A stretch of 64,000 nucleotides of DNA from the NCBI GenBank assembly GCA_026410415.1, contig JAPMLR010000008.1:1-64000 (forward strand), written 5' to 3'. The translations under genes were made by a program, and so were the position numbers. Positions within the stretch are counted from its first letter, which is position 1. Each line of letters starts with the position of its first letter. Positions 7,386 to 15,817 of this stretch are shown piece by piece. Under the pieces are notes generated by a model. The model searched no databases. It had not been told where the DNA came from and saw only the letters and a program-made list of their open reading frames with translations. The stretch is from Denitratimonas yunnanensis (SeqCode) (GTDB lineage Bacteria; Pseudomonadota; Gammaproteobacteria; Xanthomonadales; Xanthomonadaceae).

Positions 7386-8093
7386 ATGAAATCTTCCCTG
7401 CGTCACACGCTGCTTGCCGCCGCTGCGCTCACCGCCTTCGGCGTTTCCGGCGCGGCCCTCGCCAAAGACAAGCTCGAGACCGATCGCGACAAGGCCAGCT
7501 ACATGGTCGGCATGCAGATCGGCGGCTCGCTGCAGCAGATCAAGGACGAAATCGACCTTCCGATCCTGTTCCAGGCCATCGAAACCGCGCTGAAGGGCGG
7601 CACGCCGCTGCTCTCGCAGGAAGAGGCAGGCACGGTGCAGCAGGCCTTCGCCGAGCGCCTGCAGGCCAAGCACGCTGCCGAGCAGCAGGCCGCCGCCACC
7701 AAGAACAAGCAGGAAGGTGAAGCGTTCCTCGCGTCCAACAAGAGCAAGGCTGGCGTCAAGACGACCGCTTCCGGTCTTCAGTACCAGGTGATCACCGAAG
7801 GCAAGGGTCCGAAGCCCGCCGCCACCGATACCGTGAGCGTGCATTACACCGGCACCCTGCTGGATGGCACCAAGTTCGACAGCTCGGTGGATCGCGGCCA
7901 GCCGGCCACGTTCGCGCTGAACGCGGTGATCCCGGGCTGGACCGAAGCCCTGCAGCTGATGCCGGTCGGCAGCAAGTACACGCTGTGGCTCCCGTCCGAG
8001 CTGGCTTACGGCGACCGCGGAACGCCGGGCCCGATCGGCCCGAACGCGACGCTGAAGTTCGAGGTCGAACTGCTGGAAATCGTCAAGCAGTAA
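7386..8093 (+). CDS. fkpA: FKBP-type peptidyl-prolyl isomerase, periplasmic (FkpA-like)
   Basis: A 235-aa folding catalyst that isomerises X-Pro bonds and chaperones exported proteins. A signal peptide ends near residue 26 (GAALAK). The N-terminal helical dimerisation domain runs to about residue 120 and contains Q/A/K-rich helices. The FKBP domain covers about 125-235, with VHYTGTLLDGTKFDSS, VIPGWTEALQLM and ELAYGDRG. Length and architecture match FkpA/Mip. A GGAG ribosome site precedes the ATG. A terminator follows at 8117. Confidence 0.92.
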   Translation: MKSSLRHTLLAAAALTAFGVSGAALAKDKLETDRDKASYMVGMQIGGSLQQIKDEIDLPILFQAIETALKGGTPLLSQEEAGTVQQAFAERLQAKHAAEQQAAATKNKQEGEAFLASNKSKAGVKTTASGLQYQVITEGKGPKPAATDTVSVHYTGTLLDGTKFDSSVDRGQPATFALNAVIPGWTEALQLMPVGSKYTLWLPSELAYGDRGTPGPIGPNATLKFEVELLEIVKQ

Positions 8094-8116
8094 GCCTCGC
8101 AACACAGACAGCAGCG

Positions 8117-8147
8117 AAAAGGCCGGCGAGCAATCGTCGGCCTTTTT
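8117..8147 (+). terminator. intrinsic terminator after fkpA
   Basis: AAAAGGCCG stem, about ten loop bases, CGGCCTTTTT. Good stem and T-tract 24 bases after the fkpA stop; the A-tract on the other side lets it work in both directions. Confidence 0.85.
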
Positions 8148-8280
8148 CATGACGCGGATCGATGCGGACGCCCTCCACCCCACAGCCCACCCACGCACTG
8201 CCGCCCAGGCAGCACTGCCTGCCTGAATGCTCCCACGTTGTTGCTATGCTCGCGGCCCGGCACTTTACCTTTCCTCCTGA

Positions 8281-8838
8281 ATGCAACCCTCGCCCTGCGC
8301 TCCCGCTGCCGATGCGGAAAATCATCCGGCAATGCCCGATTCGGATGCCCTCTGCTCGCCGCTGATCTATGCGGAACTGAAAGCGTTGGCAGCACGCGCC
8401 ATGCGTGGCGAACGCGAGTGTCACACCCTTCAGACCACGGCCTTGGTCAACGAAGCGTGGTTGCGGGTGGTCGAACAACGTGGGATGGATCCGGCCAATC
8501 GCACTCAGTACCTCTGCATTGCAGCGCAAATGATGCGCCGGGTACTGGTGGATCACGCGCGACGGCGGATGGCATCCAAGCGCCCATCCTCGAACGAGCG
8601 CATCGACATCGACGAAATCGATCTGCCGGAAACGGCGGTCGACTTCATCGATCTCGACAGTGCGCTCGAACGGCTCGCGGGCGTCAGCGCCCGCCAGGCC
8701 CAGGTCGTGGACTTGAAATTCTTCGCCGGGCTTGAGCTGGAGGAAATCGCCGACCTGCTCGGCGTCGCGCGCCCCACCGTGATACGCGACTGGCGCATGG
8801 CGCGCGCCTGGCTGCAACGCGAGTTGGCAGATGAGTGA
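8281..8838 (+). CDS. ECF-type RNA polymerase sigma factor, Ser/Thr-kinase-associated group
   Basis: A 185-aa sigma-70 family factor. Region 2 is seen as IYAELKALAARAM and HTLQTTALVNEAWLRVVEQ, and region 4 as LSARQAQ-like VSARQAQVVDLKFF with ELEEIADLLGVARPTV as helix-turn-helix. This signature (TALVNEA) marks the ECF group found beside protein kinases. The N terminus is about 20 residues shorter than I expect for the group. ATG 8281 or 8332 are both possible. The stop lies inside the kinase gene, an 8-base overlap. No anti-sigma factor is present, so the kinase is the probable regulator. Confidence 0.88.
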   Translation: MQPSPCAPAADAENHPAMPDSDALCSPLIYAELKALAARAMRGERECHTLQTTALVNEAWLRVVEQRGMDPANRTQYLCIAAQMMRRVLVDHARRRMASKRPSSNERIDIDEIDLPETAVDFIDLDSALERLAGVSARQAQVVDLKFFAGLELEEIADLLGVARPTVIRDWRMARAWLQRELADE

Positions 8839-11632
8839 CGAGCGCTATGCGCGCGCCCAGGCCATCGTGCACGAGGCACTGGAGCGTCCGCCTCAGGAAC
8901 GCAACGCTTTTCTCGAAACTCAATGCGGCCCCGATTCGGAGCTGCGCCGCGAAGTGGATTGGTTGATCGACGCTGCCTGTGACACGGCCCTCGACGATGC
9001 ACCCGAACTGATCGCCCGGGCCACGGACCATCTCACCCGGAACCTTCGTATCGATACGCCGGCACATGGCCACTACCGCCTGATCAAGCGAATCGGCGAA
9101 GGCGGCATGGGTGTGGTGTGGCTGGCCGAGCGCGATGTCGGCGGCGCATGCCAGCGCGTCGCGCTGAAATGTCTGCGTGCCGGTTCTCTGGGGCAGCACA
9201 CACGCTTTCAGGAAGAGCAACGCATTCTCGCCAGCCTGAGTCATCCAAACATCGCCTACCTGATCGACGCGGGCATCGATGCGGAGGGCAATTCATTCCT
9301 GGCGATGGAATATGTCGAAGGCGAGCGCATCGATCGCTGGTGCGATGCCAATGGTCTGGACCTGCGCGCACGCGTCGCGCTTTTCCTCAAGGTGTGCGCG
9401 GCGGTGTCCTACGCGCATGAACGCCTGATCATCCATCGCGACCTCAAGCCGGCCAACCTCCTCGTCGATGCCAGCGGCGAACCGAAACTGCTGGATTTCG
9501 GCATCGCCCGTCTGCTGGATGCCGACGCGATGCTCGCCACTTCCACCCGCATGATGACGCCGGCCTACGCCAGCCCCGAACAGATCCAGGCCCAGCCACT
9601 CGGCACCGCGAGCGATGTCTGGTCGCTGGGCGTGATCCTGTACGAACTGCTGACCGGCACACGCCCCTTCGCGCATCTCGCGTCCGATCATGCGCGCGCC
9701 AGCGCCATTCTTTCCGGCGTGGTGACGCCGCCCAGCCGCCAACTCACGCGCACCACCACACCGCAGCAAGACGCGACCGTCCCGATTCGGCCGGCGATGG
9801 TGAGCCGCATCCCAGCCGATCTCGATGCGATCGTATTGAAGGCGCTTCGCCTGGTGCCCGAGCAGCGCTATGCATCGGTACGGGAGTTTGCCGAGGACAT
9901 CAGGAATTTCCTCGCGGCTCGCCCGGTCAACGCGCGTCGCGGCCGCTGGACCTATCACGCACGCCTGTTCGTGCAACGCAATCGCTGGCCGCTGGCTGCC
10001 GGCGCCGTGCTCCTCGCAGTCATCGGCGGATTCACCTGGCGCACCCTATTGGCTGAGCACGAAGCACGGTTGCAGGCCGAAGTAGCCGAGCGAGCCGCCG
10101 AGTTTCTTGTCTCCGTTTTTTCGCTGTCCGATCCCACCCAGGCCGAGCGACACGATTTCAGCGCACGCGAGGTGCTCGATCGTGGCAGGGATCGCGTCGA
10201 GGCCGAGCTGTCCAACCAGCCGCGCGTGCAGGCCCGTTTGCTCGAAGCACTTGGCAATGCCTATCGGGGCATCAACGAAGGCAGCGCCGGAGCACCTCTG
10301 CTTGAGGCCGCCGCACAACTGAATCTTGATCCGCGCGTCAACGATCCGATTGCAGCCGCCCGCAACCTGCGTGCGAAATCGCTTGGCATCAAGGCATCAC
10401 GCGGCTCTACCGTCGAGGCCGAACATGCCGCACAGCGTGCCTTCGACCTGCTCACCCGGCATGCGGATGGAAATGCCCTCCTGCTCGCCGATGCTTATGG
10501 CACCCTCGCACTGGCGCTCAATACAAGCGGCAAGGAGAACCAGGCCATCATTGCTGCGCGCAAGGCACTGGCATTGCGGGAAGCCGGCGGCGCCGATGCG
10601 TTGGCGATCGCCGGAAGCCATGCTGACCTGTGTGCGGTCGTCGCAGGCACCGGTGAGTTCAAGAAGGCGCTGGACCACTGCAAACAGGCTCAGGCGCTAC
10701 ATGGGCAGGCCGGCACGACAGGGTCCAACGACTATCGGATGCTGCTGATCGAACTCGGCAGTCTACTGACGTACGCCGGCGACTATGAGGCTGCCACGGG
10801 CGTTGCGCGTGAGCGTCTGGCGCTGACCCGCGATCTTTTCGGCGAAGGCAGCTCCGAACTGGCCATCGACCGCATCATGTTGGCCAGATTTCTGGCTGAA
10901 TCCGGTCTTTTCGAGGAGGCCGATGCCCTGTTCGCCAAAGCATTGCCGGTCATCCTGCGCCACAACGGTGCGCACAGCACGCAATACGGGAGGGCATTGT
11001 TCAGCGCCGGGTTGCTCGCGCATGAACAAGGCCGGTTCGATGCCGCCGAGCAACTGCTGCGCCAGTCGCACGACATTCAGGCTGCGGCCGTGGGCGAGCG
11101 CGACAGTCACCTGCTGCAGGTGATCCGCGTCGTGCTGTCCACGACAGTACTCGCCTCTGGCGACGCCAACGATGAAGTCCGTGCCTGGCTGTATTCCGTG
11201 ATTGCCGTCCGCAGCCAATGGGATATTGCTGAAGGTCCGCTCGCCTATGCGCGCCTGCCGTTGGCGCATTGGCATGTGCTGCGTGGCGAGCATGAGCAAG
11301 CGGAAAGGCTGCTCGATCAGGTCGAAGCCGTCGGCAACCACGTCGAACCCGAACTGCATGCCCGTGCCGCCGCCGCCCGTGCACTGGTCTTGCGCGCACG
11401 CGGAGACGCTGCGGGTGCGCTCCGCCTGGATCAATCTGCGTATGAGATCACCCTGCGCGACAGGGGAGTCGAACATCCCCGCACCACCCGCTACGCGCTG
11501 ACCTATGCCCACGCATTGCGGGCGGCCGACGAGATCGCGCACGCCGAAGCGTTGGAGCATGAGTACCAACCAAGACTTGAAGCGGCCTATCCGCCAACAT
11601 CGGAATTTCGCCGCCTGTTGCAGACACACTGA
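8831..11632 (+). CDS. membrane serine/threonine protein kinase with TPR sensor region
   Basis: A 933-aa receptor kinase. The kinase domain (about 82-360) has the glycine loop GEGGMGVVW (89-97), VALK with Lys113, HRDLKPANL (202-210) with Asp204, DFG (222-224) and an activation-segment end near TPAYASPEQ. A single membrane helix follows at about 386-404. The remaining 530 residues are helical TPR-like repeats, expected outside the membrane if the kinase is cytoplasmic. It overlaps the sigma gene by 8 bases, so kinase and sigma should be made together. Kinase control of an ECF factor by phosphorylation is known for related pairs; the inducing signal here is unknown. Confidence 0.93.
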   Translation: MSDERYARAQAIVHEALERPPQERNAFLETQCGPDSELRREVDWLIDAACDTALDDAPELIARATDHLTRNLRIDTPAHGHYRLIKRIGEGGMGVVWLAERDVGGACQRVALKCLRAGSLGQHTRFQEEQRILASLSHPNIAYLIDAGIDAEGNSFLAMEYVEGERIDRWCDANGLDLRARVALFLKVCAAVSYAHERLIIHRDLKPANLLVDASGEPKLLDFGIARLLDADAMLATSTRMMTPAYASPEQIQAQPLGTASDVWSLGVILYELLTGTRPFAHLASDHARASAILSGVVTPPSRQLTRTTTPQQDATVPIRPAMVSRIPADLDAIVLKALRLVPEQRYASVREFAEDIRNFLAARPVNARRGRWTYHARLFVQRNRWPLAAGAVLLAVIGGFTWRTLLAEHEARLQAEVAERAAEFLVSVFSLSDPTQAERHDFSAREVLDRGRDRVEAELSNQPRVQARLLEALGNAYRGINEGSAGAPLLEAAAQLNLDPRVNDPIAAARNLRAKSLGIKASRGSTVEAEHAAQRAFDLLTRHADGNALLLADAYGTLALALNTSGKENQAIIAARKALALREAGGADALAIAGSHADLCAVVAGTGEFKKALDHCKQAQALHGQAGTTGSNDYRMLLIELGSLLTYAGDYEAATGVARERLALTRDLFGEGSSELAIDRIMLARFLAESGLFEEADALFAKALPVILRHNGAHSTQYGRALFSAGLLAHEQGRFDAAEQLLRQSHDIQAAAVGERDSHLLQVIRVVLSTTVLASGDANDEVRAWLYSVIAVRSQWDIAEGPLAYARLPLAHWHVLRGEHEQAERLLDQVEAVGNHVEPELHARAAAARALVLRARGDAAGALRLDQSAYEITLRDRGVEHPRTTRYALTYAHALRAADEIAHAEALEHEYQPRLEAAYPPTSEFRRLLQTH

Positions 11633-11776
11633 TTCCACACCGAAAAAGTAGGCCGCTGAGAATCATCCCGCTCCGCCGCGCACCTTCCCGGAAGGCTACA
11701 TGCCACGGTGACTGCCTCCCGGAACACGCATCGATGGCCGGGATTGCGCCCTGCAGGAGTTCAATTCAGCCGACAG

Positions 11777-11813
11777 GGCCGAGCGACGAGGCGAACCCCG
11801 GCCGCTCGGCCCC
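11777..11813. terminator. strong GC hairpin between convergent genes
   Basis: GGGCCGAGCG and its perfect complement CGCTCGGCCC around a 17-base loop, located between the kinase stop and the stop of the secreted lectin gene. No T-tract on either strand, so it is a transcript-end structure rather than a classical terminator. Confidence 0.5.
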
Positions 11814-11818
11814 ACACA

Positions 11819-13390
11819 CTACAAGGTGTCGAGCTTGAACAGCTGGTTGGCGCCGTTATGACAATCCCACTGATGCCATCCGTCACCGTTGTTCAAGGCA
11901 TTCTTCGGAACATCCAGGCACTTGTTGGAGTGAACGAACTTGACGAGATAGGCATCGCCACGCTTTTCCAGGCGAACCTTCTGGTGCCTTGCTCCCTGGC
12001 AAGCCGCAACGCTGACCTTGCTGGCATTCTCCGTCCTGGCACCATCAACGCCGAGGCACATCCGGGTGTGTCGATTCACGACACGATAGATGTCATTCCC
12101 CTCGCCTTCCAATTGCCACTTTTGCCAATCACGTGTATGGCAATCCCACTGATGGATCCGGTCATCGGGCGCATCCAGACATTTCCTGGAAAACGTGGAA
12201 AGCAACCTGTAATCAACGTCATCGCGAATCCGGCCTGCCTCCGGGTCCCAACTGATGTCATTGGCATGGGGCGGCTTCACACCCACCGGAGCGCATACGG
12301 TCAGCAGCGAAGCGGCATCAATGTCCTCCACCCGTGTCGCACGCTGAATCCTGAGGGTCGACTTCCACTGCCACATGTCGCTTGCACCGGAACAGCTCAC
12401 CGCAGTGGTGGACTGACGCGAGATCGTGAAGCTGTTCATGATCGCGTCCTGTTGCTCGCTGCTGATCTGACCCGTCAATTCGACCTTGGCCGTGACCTCC
12501 GTCGTACCTTCCGCAACGAACGGAACACCGGCTTTGCCGCCCGCTTTCACCTCGGTGCCGAGCATGAGACTGAGCGACTTCCCGAACGTGGAGGAACGGC
12601 TGATCTCCTTGCCTTGTTCCGCGCCTACGGTGAGTTCATAGCGGGTTTCGCTGCAGTTGGCACCACGACAAGCGTTGAGCAGCTCCCATCGCCCCGTGTA
12701 AGTAACGGCCTGGATTTCCTCGATGTTGACGAACGATGTTTTGCTTGCGAGCAACACAGCGCCATACGTGCCACAGGATCGATCATTGCCCACAAAACCG
12801 CATCCGGTGTCACGGTCCACATCCCACCAACCGAGCTGCGTGAACTTGCCGTACTTCGGGTGTACTGATCCGGCCCGGAATGACGGCTTGTCATTGGAGA
12901 TGGTCATGCCGATATCCTGGATGACCGTCAGTGTCTTGGGCGGACTTTCCGTTCTTGCCATTTTCTTCACGAACAAAGTCATGCGATGGTTCGTGGACCG
13001 GTTGTCGCTGTCCAGGCTGCCGCCATCATCCACATCCCACCAGCCTATCTCGCTATAGCCGATCGGTGGATTGCGCTGCTGCCCCCAATCACCCGCGGTC
13101 AGCTTGATGTCTTCGATGCAGTCTTGCGTGGACATCGGGCCGACAAGTGCCGACAGGTTGATGTAGTGCTCGCCCAATGGCGTGCCCTGAGTTTCGGCAC
13201 CTCCGTTGTCCACATCCCAATAGCCGATCTGACGTGTGCTGGCATTGCCGTGGTAATGCCAATTGTCCTTGCCTTGCGCCAGAGCGAGATCAACCACGCA
13301 GTTGTTCGCCTGGGCATGCCCTGACCACATGAGTGCACATGCGGTTGCCAATGAGGCCAGAAGCCCCCCCTGTTTCAATGTTGGTGTCAT
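11819..13390 (-). CDS. secreted aerolysin-like protein with C-terminal ricin-type lectin domain
   Basis: A 523-aa exported protein, signal peptide ending near residue 27 (GHAQA). Residues about 30-200 hold three repeats with the motif [IL]G[YW]WDVD, perhaps a beta-prism type module. Residues about 225-320 are Ser/Thr/Gly-rich alternating strands (YELTVGAEQGKEISRSSTFG, then VTAKVELTGQISSEQQ), which resembles the pore-forming stem of aerolysin/ETX-MTX2 proteins. The C-terminal 135 residues are a beta-trefoil lectin with QWDCH repeats at two places. I chose the second ATG (13390) because the first leaves no room for a ribosome site. Possible pore-forming toxin or surface-binding effector; the pore-former reading is inference. 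Confidence 0.65.
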   Translation of the reverse strand: MTPTLKQGGLLASLATACALMWSGHAQANNCVVDLALAQGKDNWHYHGNASTRQIGYWDVDNGGAETQGTPLGEHYINLSALVGPMSTQDCIEDIKLTAGDWGQQRNPPIGYSEIGWWDVDDGGSLDSDNRSTNHRMTLFVKKMARTESPPKTLTVIQDIGMTISNDKPSFRAGSVHPKYGKFTQLGWWDVDRDTGCGFVGNDRSCGTYGAVLLASKTSFVNIEEIQAVTYTGRWELLNACRGANCSETRYELTVGAEQGKEISRSSTFGKSLSLMLGTEVKAGGKAGVPFVAEGTTEVTAKVELTGQISSEQQDAIMNSFTISRQSTTAVSCSGASDMWQWKSTLRIQRATRVEDIDAASLLTVCAPVGVKPPHANDISWDPEAGRIRDDVDYRLLSTFSRKCLDAPDDRIHQWDCHTRDWQKWQLEGEGNDIYRVVNRHTRMCLGVDGARTENASKVSVAACQGARHQKVRLEKRGDAYLVKFVHSNKCLDVPKNALNNGDGWHQWDCHNGANQLFKLDTL

Positions 13391-13447
13391 TTGCATTTCC
13401 AGTTGTCGATGGGGAAAAAGGCTGCCGCGCAGGCGGAACCAGCCTCT

Positions 13448-13484
13448 CTTGCTTACGCGCAACATGCCGACGGAAAGGATCATC
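13448..13484 (-). promoter_or_regulatory. shared upstream motif, copy 1
   Basis: On the minus strand: GATGATCC, 15 variable bases, then TGCGCGTAAGCAAG. It lies 58 bases upstream of the lectin-toxin-like gene. The same 8-15-14 arrangement occurs at 14354-14390 before the neighbouring VHL-like gene. It may be a common promoter or regulator site, possibly of the adjacent ECF factor. Confidence 0.45.
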
Positions 13485-13521
13485 GTCCGCAACCGGTCAT
13501 GCCTGCGCCGCGGGCTTTCGA

Positions 13522-14172
13522 TCAGTGCTCGGAGATGAGGTAGACCAACTCATCGGTGGCCACGTCGACCGACCGCAGCTGGCGCCCGGTCGAATCGACG
13601 AACCGGAACACGTGGCCAGGAAAGGTGGTTTCCTCGGTTCGACCCTTGGCGGGAATCTTGCGGAGCACATTGACCTGGCAGTCGAAACCGATCCATTGCA
13701 TCGAGATCGGCTCGTTGAGCAGGTTGACGAACTCGACCTTGAAACGGCCTTGGGTTCTGGGCGAGCAGCTGCCTTCGGTGTAGGGCTCGCCCTGCTCGGC
13801 CACGTGGGCGATCAGGGCATCGTCCACCACGAAGGCGAGGTTGTCCTCCGATGCGACGAAATGGCGCAGGGCCTGCTCGCCCGCACCACGCACCCGAAAG
13901 ATGTGGCCGGGATGGGTGATGCCCTTCTCCCGTTGTCCGGGCGCCAGCACCGGACCACCGCCCTCCGTGCAGTCAAACTGCATCCAATGGAAGCTGACGG
14001 GCTGGCTGGCGTTGTTGATGAACTCAACTTCCAGATTTCCCTGTGTGCCGGGCGAGCACAACTCTCCGCCTCCGCTCGCACGTGCCTGGGTGCCATGGGC
14101 ACCCAAGCCGATTGCTGCGAGCAGTGCCAGGCACATCGGGGCGAGCGATGAAGACCGGCGTGGCCGAATCAT
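13522..14172 (-). CDS. secreted protein with two VHL-beta-like repeats
   Basis: A 216-aa exported protein; signal peptide to about residue 32 (GTQARAS). Two homologous halves follow (about 39-125 and 133-216). Each begins CSPxTQG, then VEFxN, a W, FDC, and a TxPGHxFR element. This pattern matches the VHL beta domain, a small beta-sandwich named from the human tumour suppressor and also found in bacterial secreted proteins. Two cysteines per half could form a disulfide. ATG 14172 follows a GGGAA site. Function unknown; it is next to the lectin-type protein and shares its upstream motif. Confidence 0.6.
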   Translation of the reverse strand: MIRPRRSSSLAPMCLALLAAIGLGAHGTQARASGGGELCSPGTQGNLEVEFINNASQPVSFHWMQFDCTEGGGPVLAPGQREKGITHPGHIFRVRGAGEQALRHFVASEDNLAFVVDDALIAHVAEQGEPYTEGSCSPRTQGRFKVEFVNLLNEPISMQWIGFDCQVNVLRKIPAKGRTEETTFPGHVFRFVDSTGRQLRSVDVATDELVYLISEH

Positions 14173-14530
14173 CACCGCATTTCCCGGATGACCTGATTCA
14201 CGCTCGATGCTGCCCGTGGCCCGGCACTCGGGCACGAATGCAGGATGTTTCTTTCCACACGATTTGTTCATTGGGGCTCCCTGTTTTTTGCTGCGTGATC
14301 TGCTTCATGTATGTGCCCCGGTCATCCCGCATGCGGAAAAAACCGGGGCACTGCTTACTTACGCGCAGAACCGAATCGGGGAGGATCATCACGTCCTTCC
14401 CGGATTGAAGAACCCGATGCGCTCCCCCCTGACTGGCGCTCACATCGCAGCGACGCCGGCACCGACCCTCGCGCGTTGGCGTCCTCGCGATGGGGTATCG
14501 TTGAGCCTCTTCATTTCGCGGAAAGAAGTC
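14173..14530. other. intergenic region between divergent genes
   Basis: 358 bases between the VHL-like gene and the symporter gene. It contains motif copy 2 (14354-14390) and must hold both promoters. A frame runs through it ahead of the symporter, but it has no membrane or domain signal and is not considered coding. Confidence 0.6.
14354..14390 (-). promoter_or_regulatory. shared upstream motif, copy 2
   Basis: On the minus strand: GATGATCC, 15 variable bases, TGCGCGTAAGTAAG, identical in spacing to copy 1. It is 182 bases upstream of the VHL-like gene, farther than copy 1 is from its gene, so a long 5' leader would be needed if it is a promoter. Confidence 0.45.
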
Positions 14531-15817
14531 GTGGGCGCATCGGTCGCGTGGTGGTTCCGGATTCCGTTCTGGCAGCGCGTCATGGGCGCGTTCGTGCTCG
14601 GTGCTCTGGTGGGCTGGCTGGTGGGCGAGCCGGCCGGAACCTGGTTCCAGCCGCTGGGCACGCTCTACATCACGCTGATCCGGATGATCGCCGTGCCTCT
14701 GGTGTTCTTTGCCGTGATCGATGCCGTGGGCCGGCTGCATGGGCAGCGCAGCATCGCCGCGCTGGGCGGCAAGACGTTTCTCTGGTTCGCGCTCACCGCC
14801 ATTTGTGCCGTGGGCGTGGGATTGGGCATGGCCTGGCTACTGCAACCTGGCCGTGGCGTGGAAGGATTGGTGGCGGCGGAAAACTATGTTCCGCGCCAGG
14901 TTCCAGGCCCGGTGCAAGTGCTGCTGGATATCGTGCCGGCCAATCCCTTTGGCGCACTCGCCGAAGGTCGCATCCTGCAAGTTTTGTTCTTCGCCGCCCT
15001 GATCGGCGCGGCGCTGGTCAAGCTCGGGCAGAGGTCCGAAAAACTACGCGCGCTCGCCAGCGAGGCCAGCGCCACGATGATGCAGATCACCCGCTGGGTG
15101 CTGGAAATGACGCCACTCGGCACCTTCGGCCTGATCGCCGCGCTGGTGGGCACGTACGGGTTCGAAAAACTCCTGCCGCTCGGCAACTTCGTGATCGCCC
15201 TGTACGTGGCCTGCGCCGCGCACATCGTGCTCACCTACGGCGGTTTGCTGGCACTGCACGGCCTGAACCCCTGGCGATTCTTCAAGGGCGCGGCGGCCGG
15301 CATGCAAGTGGCCTTCGTCAGCTCATCGAGCTTTGCCTCGATGCCGGTGGCGCTGCGCTGCGTCACGCAAAACCTTGGCGTGAACCGCGATTACGCCGCG
15401 TTCGCGGTGCCGCTCGGCGCCAGCATCAAGATGGATGGCTGCGGCGCCATCTATCCGGCCATCGCGTCGGTATTCATCGCGCAGTACTACGGCATCGACC
15501 TGTCCGCCGCGCAGTATTTCGCCATCCTGCTGGCCTCGGTGCTCGGCAGCTTCGGCACTGCGGGCGTGCCCGGCACGGCCATCGTGATGGCCACGGTGGT
15601 ACTGGGCGCCGCCGGCCTGCCACTGGAAGGATTGGGCTATCTCGTCGCCATCGATCGCATCCTGGACATGATGCGCACCATGACCAACGTCACCGGCCAG
15701 ATGCTGGTGCCGGTACTCGTGGCGCGCGAAGAAGGGCTGCTGGATACGGCGATCTACAACGCGCCGCCGGGTAGCGTGGGCGTGGAGGCAGACACAGAAA
15801 GGGAAGCAACGACATGA
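14531..15817 (+). CDS. dicarboxylate/amino acid:cation symporter family (DAACS) protein
   Basis: A 428-aa transporter of the glutamate/dicarboxylate symporter fold. Recognisable parts are the serine-rich HP1 loop SSSSFASMP (264-272), the TM7 motif MDG (301-303), HP2 GTAGVPGTA (342-350) and the TM8 motif DMMRTMTNV (379-387). GTG 14531 is chosen because GGAAAG sits just ahead and the protein then starts as family members do. Two sodium-site positions differ from GltPh: Lys300 replaces the Asn of NMDGT, and Gln390 replaces the Asp of NVxGD. Substrate and coupling ion are therefore uncertain. Its stop overlaps the next start by ATGA. Confidence 0.85.
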   Translation: MGASVAWWFRIPFWQRVMGAFVLGALVGWLVGEPAGTWFQPLGTLYITLIRMIAVPLVFFAVIDAVGRLHGQRSIAALGGKTFLWFALTAICAVGVGLGMAWLLQPGRGVEGLVAAENYVPRQVPGPVQVLLDIVPANPFGALAEGRILQVLFFAALIGAALVKLGQRSEKLRALASEASATMMQITRWVLEMTPLGTFGLIAALVGTYGFEKLLPLGNFVIALYVACAAHIVLTYGGLLALHGLNPWRFFKGAAAGMQVAFVSSSSFASMPVALRCVTQNLGVNRDYAAFAVPLGASIKMDGCGAIYPAIASVFIAQYYGIDLSAAQYFAILLASVLGSFGTAGVPGTAIVMATVVLGAAGLPLEGLGYLVAIDRILDMMRTMTNVTGQMLVPVLVAREEGLLDTAIYNAPPGSVGVEADTEREATT

